A stretch of DNA of 64,000 nucleotides, from positions 107,955 to 171,954 of the forward strand of contig JAFQQN010000021.1 of the NCBI GenBank assembly GCA_017410605.1, written 5' to 3'. The translations under genes were made by a program, and so were the position numbers. Shown here piece by piece: positions 63,119-64,000 of the stretch (the first letter of the stretch is position 1; each line of letters opens with the position of its first letter). Below the pieces are notes generated by a model that was not told where the DNA came from, did no database searches, and saw only the letters and a program-made list of their open reading frames with translations. This DNA is from Clostridia bacterium. Lineage in GTDB: Bacteria; Bacillota; Clostridia; Oscillospirales; Acutalibacteraceae.

Positions 63119-63568
63119 ATGCTTGAAAATAAGTTGGGAATAACATCTTCTGTCGAACTTGCAAAAGAGGAAGAAAGAATTAGCAAGAGAAAGGCTATAG
63201 AGCTTTTTGAAAATGGTGCTTTGGATACCTTAGAGGCGAGTAAAACCGAATCTCTTATGGCTATTCATAAAGCTTTGTTTGAAGATATTTATGATTTTGC
63301 AGGCAAAATCCGCACTGTAAATATTGCAAAAGGGAATTTTCGATTTGCGCCTTTGATGTATCTTGAAGCGGCTTTGCAAAATATTGATAAAATGCCGCAA
63401 TCAACCTTTGATGAAATAATAGAAAAATATGTAGAAATGAATATTGCACATCCTTTTCGCGAAGGCAATGGCAGAGCAACTCGTATTTGGCTTGATTGTA
63501 TGTTAAAAAAGGAAATCGGCGAACAAAAAAGATATGAGAGATTTTGTTTTCTCTCATATCTTTTTTAA
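63119..63568 (+). CDS. Fic-domain protein, shortened at the C-terminus
   Basis: 149 residues with the catalytic [16 protein letters not shown] and an upstream flap region [15 protein letters not shown]. Fic proteins transfer AMP (or related groups) from nucleotides to target proteins. After KKEIG the sequence leaves the family pattern, reads into a terminator stem and stops at 63568; full-length homologues continue for roughly 50 residues. The C-terminal helices are probably lost. GAGGTGAGG precedes the ATG. No antitoxin gene is seen beside it. Confidence 0.8.
   Translation: MLENKLGITSSVELAKEEERISKRKAIELFENGALDTLEASKTESLMAIHKALFEDIYDFAGKIRTVNIAKGNFRFAPLMYLEAALQNIDKMPQSTFDEIIEKYVEMNIAHPFREGNGRATRIWLDCMLKKEIGEQKRYERFCFLSYLF
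63525..63568. terminator. Bidirectional terminator at the Fic 3' end
   Basis: AAAAAAGATATGAGAG / CTCTCATATCTTTTTT (63525-63540, 63551-63566), a 16-base stem shared by the Fic gene and the convergent gene at 63585. Confidence 0.88.
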
Positions 63569-63584
63569 AATATTATAATTATCT

Positions 63585-64000
63585 TTATTCAACAGAGATT
63601 TTTATAATTTTGCCTGTGTCTTGCAGCATTAATCCATCGCCTCCAAGACCAATATAAAAATCATTTCCTTGTTTAGCAAAACTCAAAGCACTACAATCTT
63701 TATTAAATGTAACAACCTCTATTAAATCGTTGTTTTCTATACGATATATTGTATTCTTGTAGACTGAATCCACCTTTTTAGATGCCAAAACATACAAAAT
63801 CTCTGAATCGTTAGTTTTATCAACAAACATATCGGTAACACAGGCATCTTCGGGGATATTCACTTTATCAAATTTTACAAAGTCCTTTGTTGTATAAAGA
63901 TTACCAAATGATAAATAACAAGTATTATTTATAACTGCATCGGCATTAAGAAGAATTTGATTCTTAATCGGTTTATCCATTTGAATTCCTGACATTTTAA
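63585..64000 (-). CDS. Hypothetical beta-rich protein (cut by window edge)
   Basis: The frame is open to the edge on its 5' side, so this may be the C-terminal part of a larger protein; an ATG also exists at 63995. Stretches such as LYTTKDFVKFDKV, ILYVLASKK and FYIGLGGDGLMLQDTGK resemble beta-propeller blades of sialidase-like proteins. No catalytic motif is seen. Confidence 0.5.
   Translation of the reverse strand, partial: KMSGIQMDKPIKNQILLNADAVINNTCYLSFGNLYTTKDFVKFDKVNIPEDACVTDMFVDKTNDSEILYVLASKKVDSVYKNTIYRIENNDLIEVVTFNKDCSALSFAKQGNDFYIGLGGDGLMLQDTGKIIKISVE

Overview
The window comes from an AT-rich, low-GC Gram-positive chromosome. It most resembles an anaerobic, spore-forming clostridium of the Oscillospiraceae/Ruminococcaceae type. 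Supporting signs are sigK, yabP-yabQ-divIC, both dipicolinate synthase subunits, a pdaB-like deacetylase, acetate kinase, NAD-malic enzyme and GGAGG-type ribosome binding sites. Taxonomy is inferred from gene content only.

Layout. 1-1923: end of a sensor kinase and a membrane-anchored HtrA-like protease. 2094-12665: a long plus-strand housekeeping run, nusB, a TsaD/Kae1 paralogue, xseA, xseB, ispA, dxs, tlyA, nadK, argR, recN, tyrS, followed by a GH2 beta-mannosidase-like gene. 14955-17312 (minus): a polar amino-acid ABC transporter. 17495-24217 (minus): recG (carrying a frameshift), fakA-like, asp23-like, a peptide-type binding lipoprotein and ymdB. 24399-31611 (plus): aminotransferase, trpS, holB, a SecA2-like ATPase, a DtxR-type regulator and a phosphoesterase, with a phosphopantetheinyl transferase on the minus strand. 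31637-36698: nth, phosphoglucomutase, a SigH-like sigma factor, a zinc-ribbon protein, secG, a small membrane protein and ybaK. 36768-39464: a hairpin array, tRNA-Thr, then sigK-yabP-yabQ-divIC-S1 protein. 39533-51911: fumarase alpha, RNA methyltransferase, lipid kinase, tmcAL, ackA, galK, DUF554, Ldh2-type dehydrogenase, malic enzyme, galT. 52056-57287: tRNA-Lys, histidine phosphatase, AraC regulator, pyrophosphatase, spoVFB/spoVFA, murC.

The most notable object is a 4.9-kb element (57904-62808) inserted inside a pdaB-like sporulation polysaccharide deacetylase gene. It carries a large serine recombinase, an orphan protein, a tyrosine recombinase, an unusually hairpin-rich non-coding region and an HTH-TPR regulator. 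Both ends share ATGTTGA. The joined element ends form a near-palindrome, 18 of 22 arm positions matching, centred on the dinucleotide GA. Exact excision joins the two gene pieces in frame into a 253-codon PdaB-like protein. This is the architecture of the sporulation-gene intervening elements known from sigK (skin) and spoVFB (vfbin), but in a different gene. Whether excision is developmentally controlled cannot be told from sequence: the recombinase promoter looks like an ordinary sigma-A promoter.

Other points of interest: six variable-stem hairpins joined by a GATTACATA-like linker (36768-36898), a tRNA-like relic before the zinc-ribbon gene, a one-base frameshift in recG, a fumarase alpha subunit without its beta subunit, and a Fic gene that runs into a terminator before its usual C-terminus.
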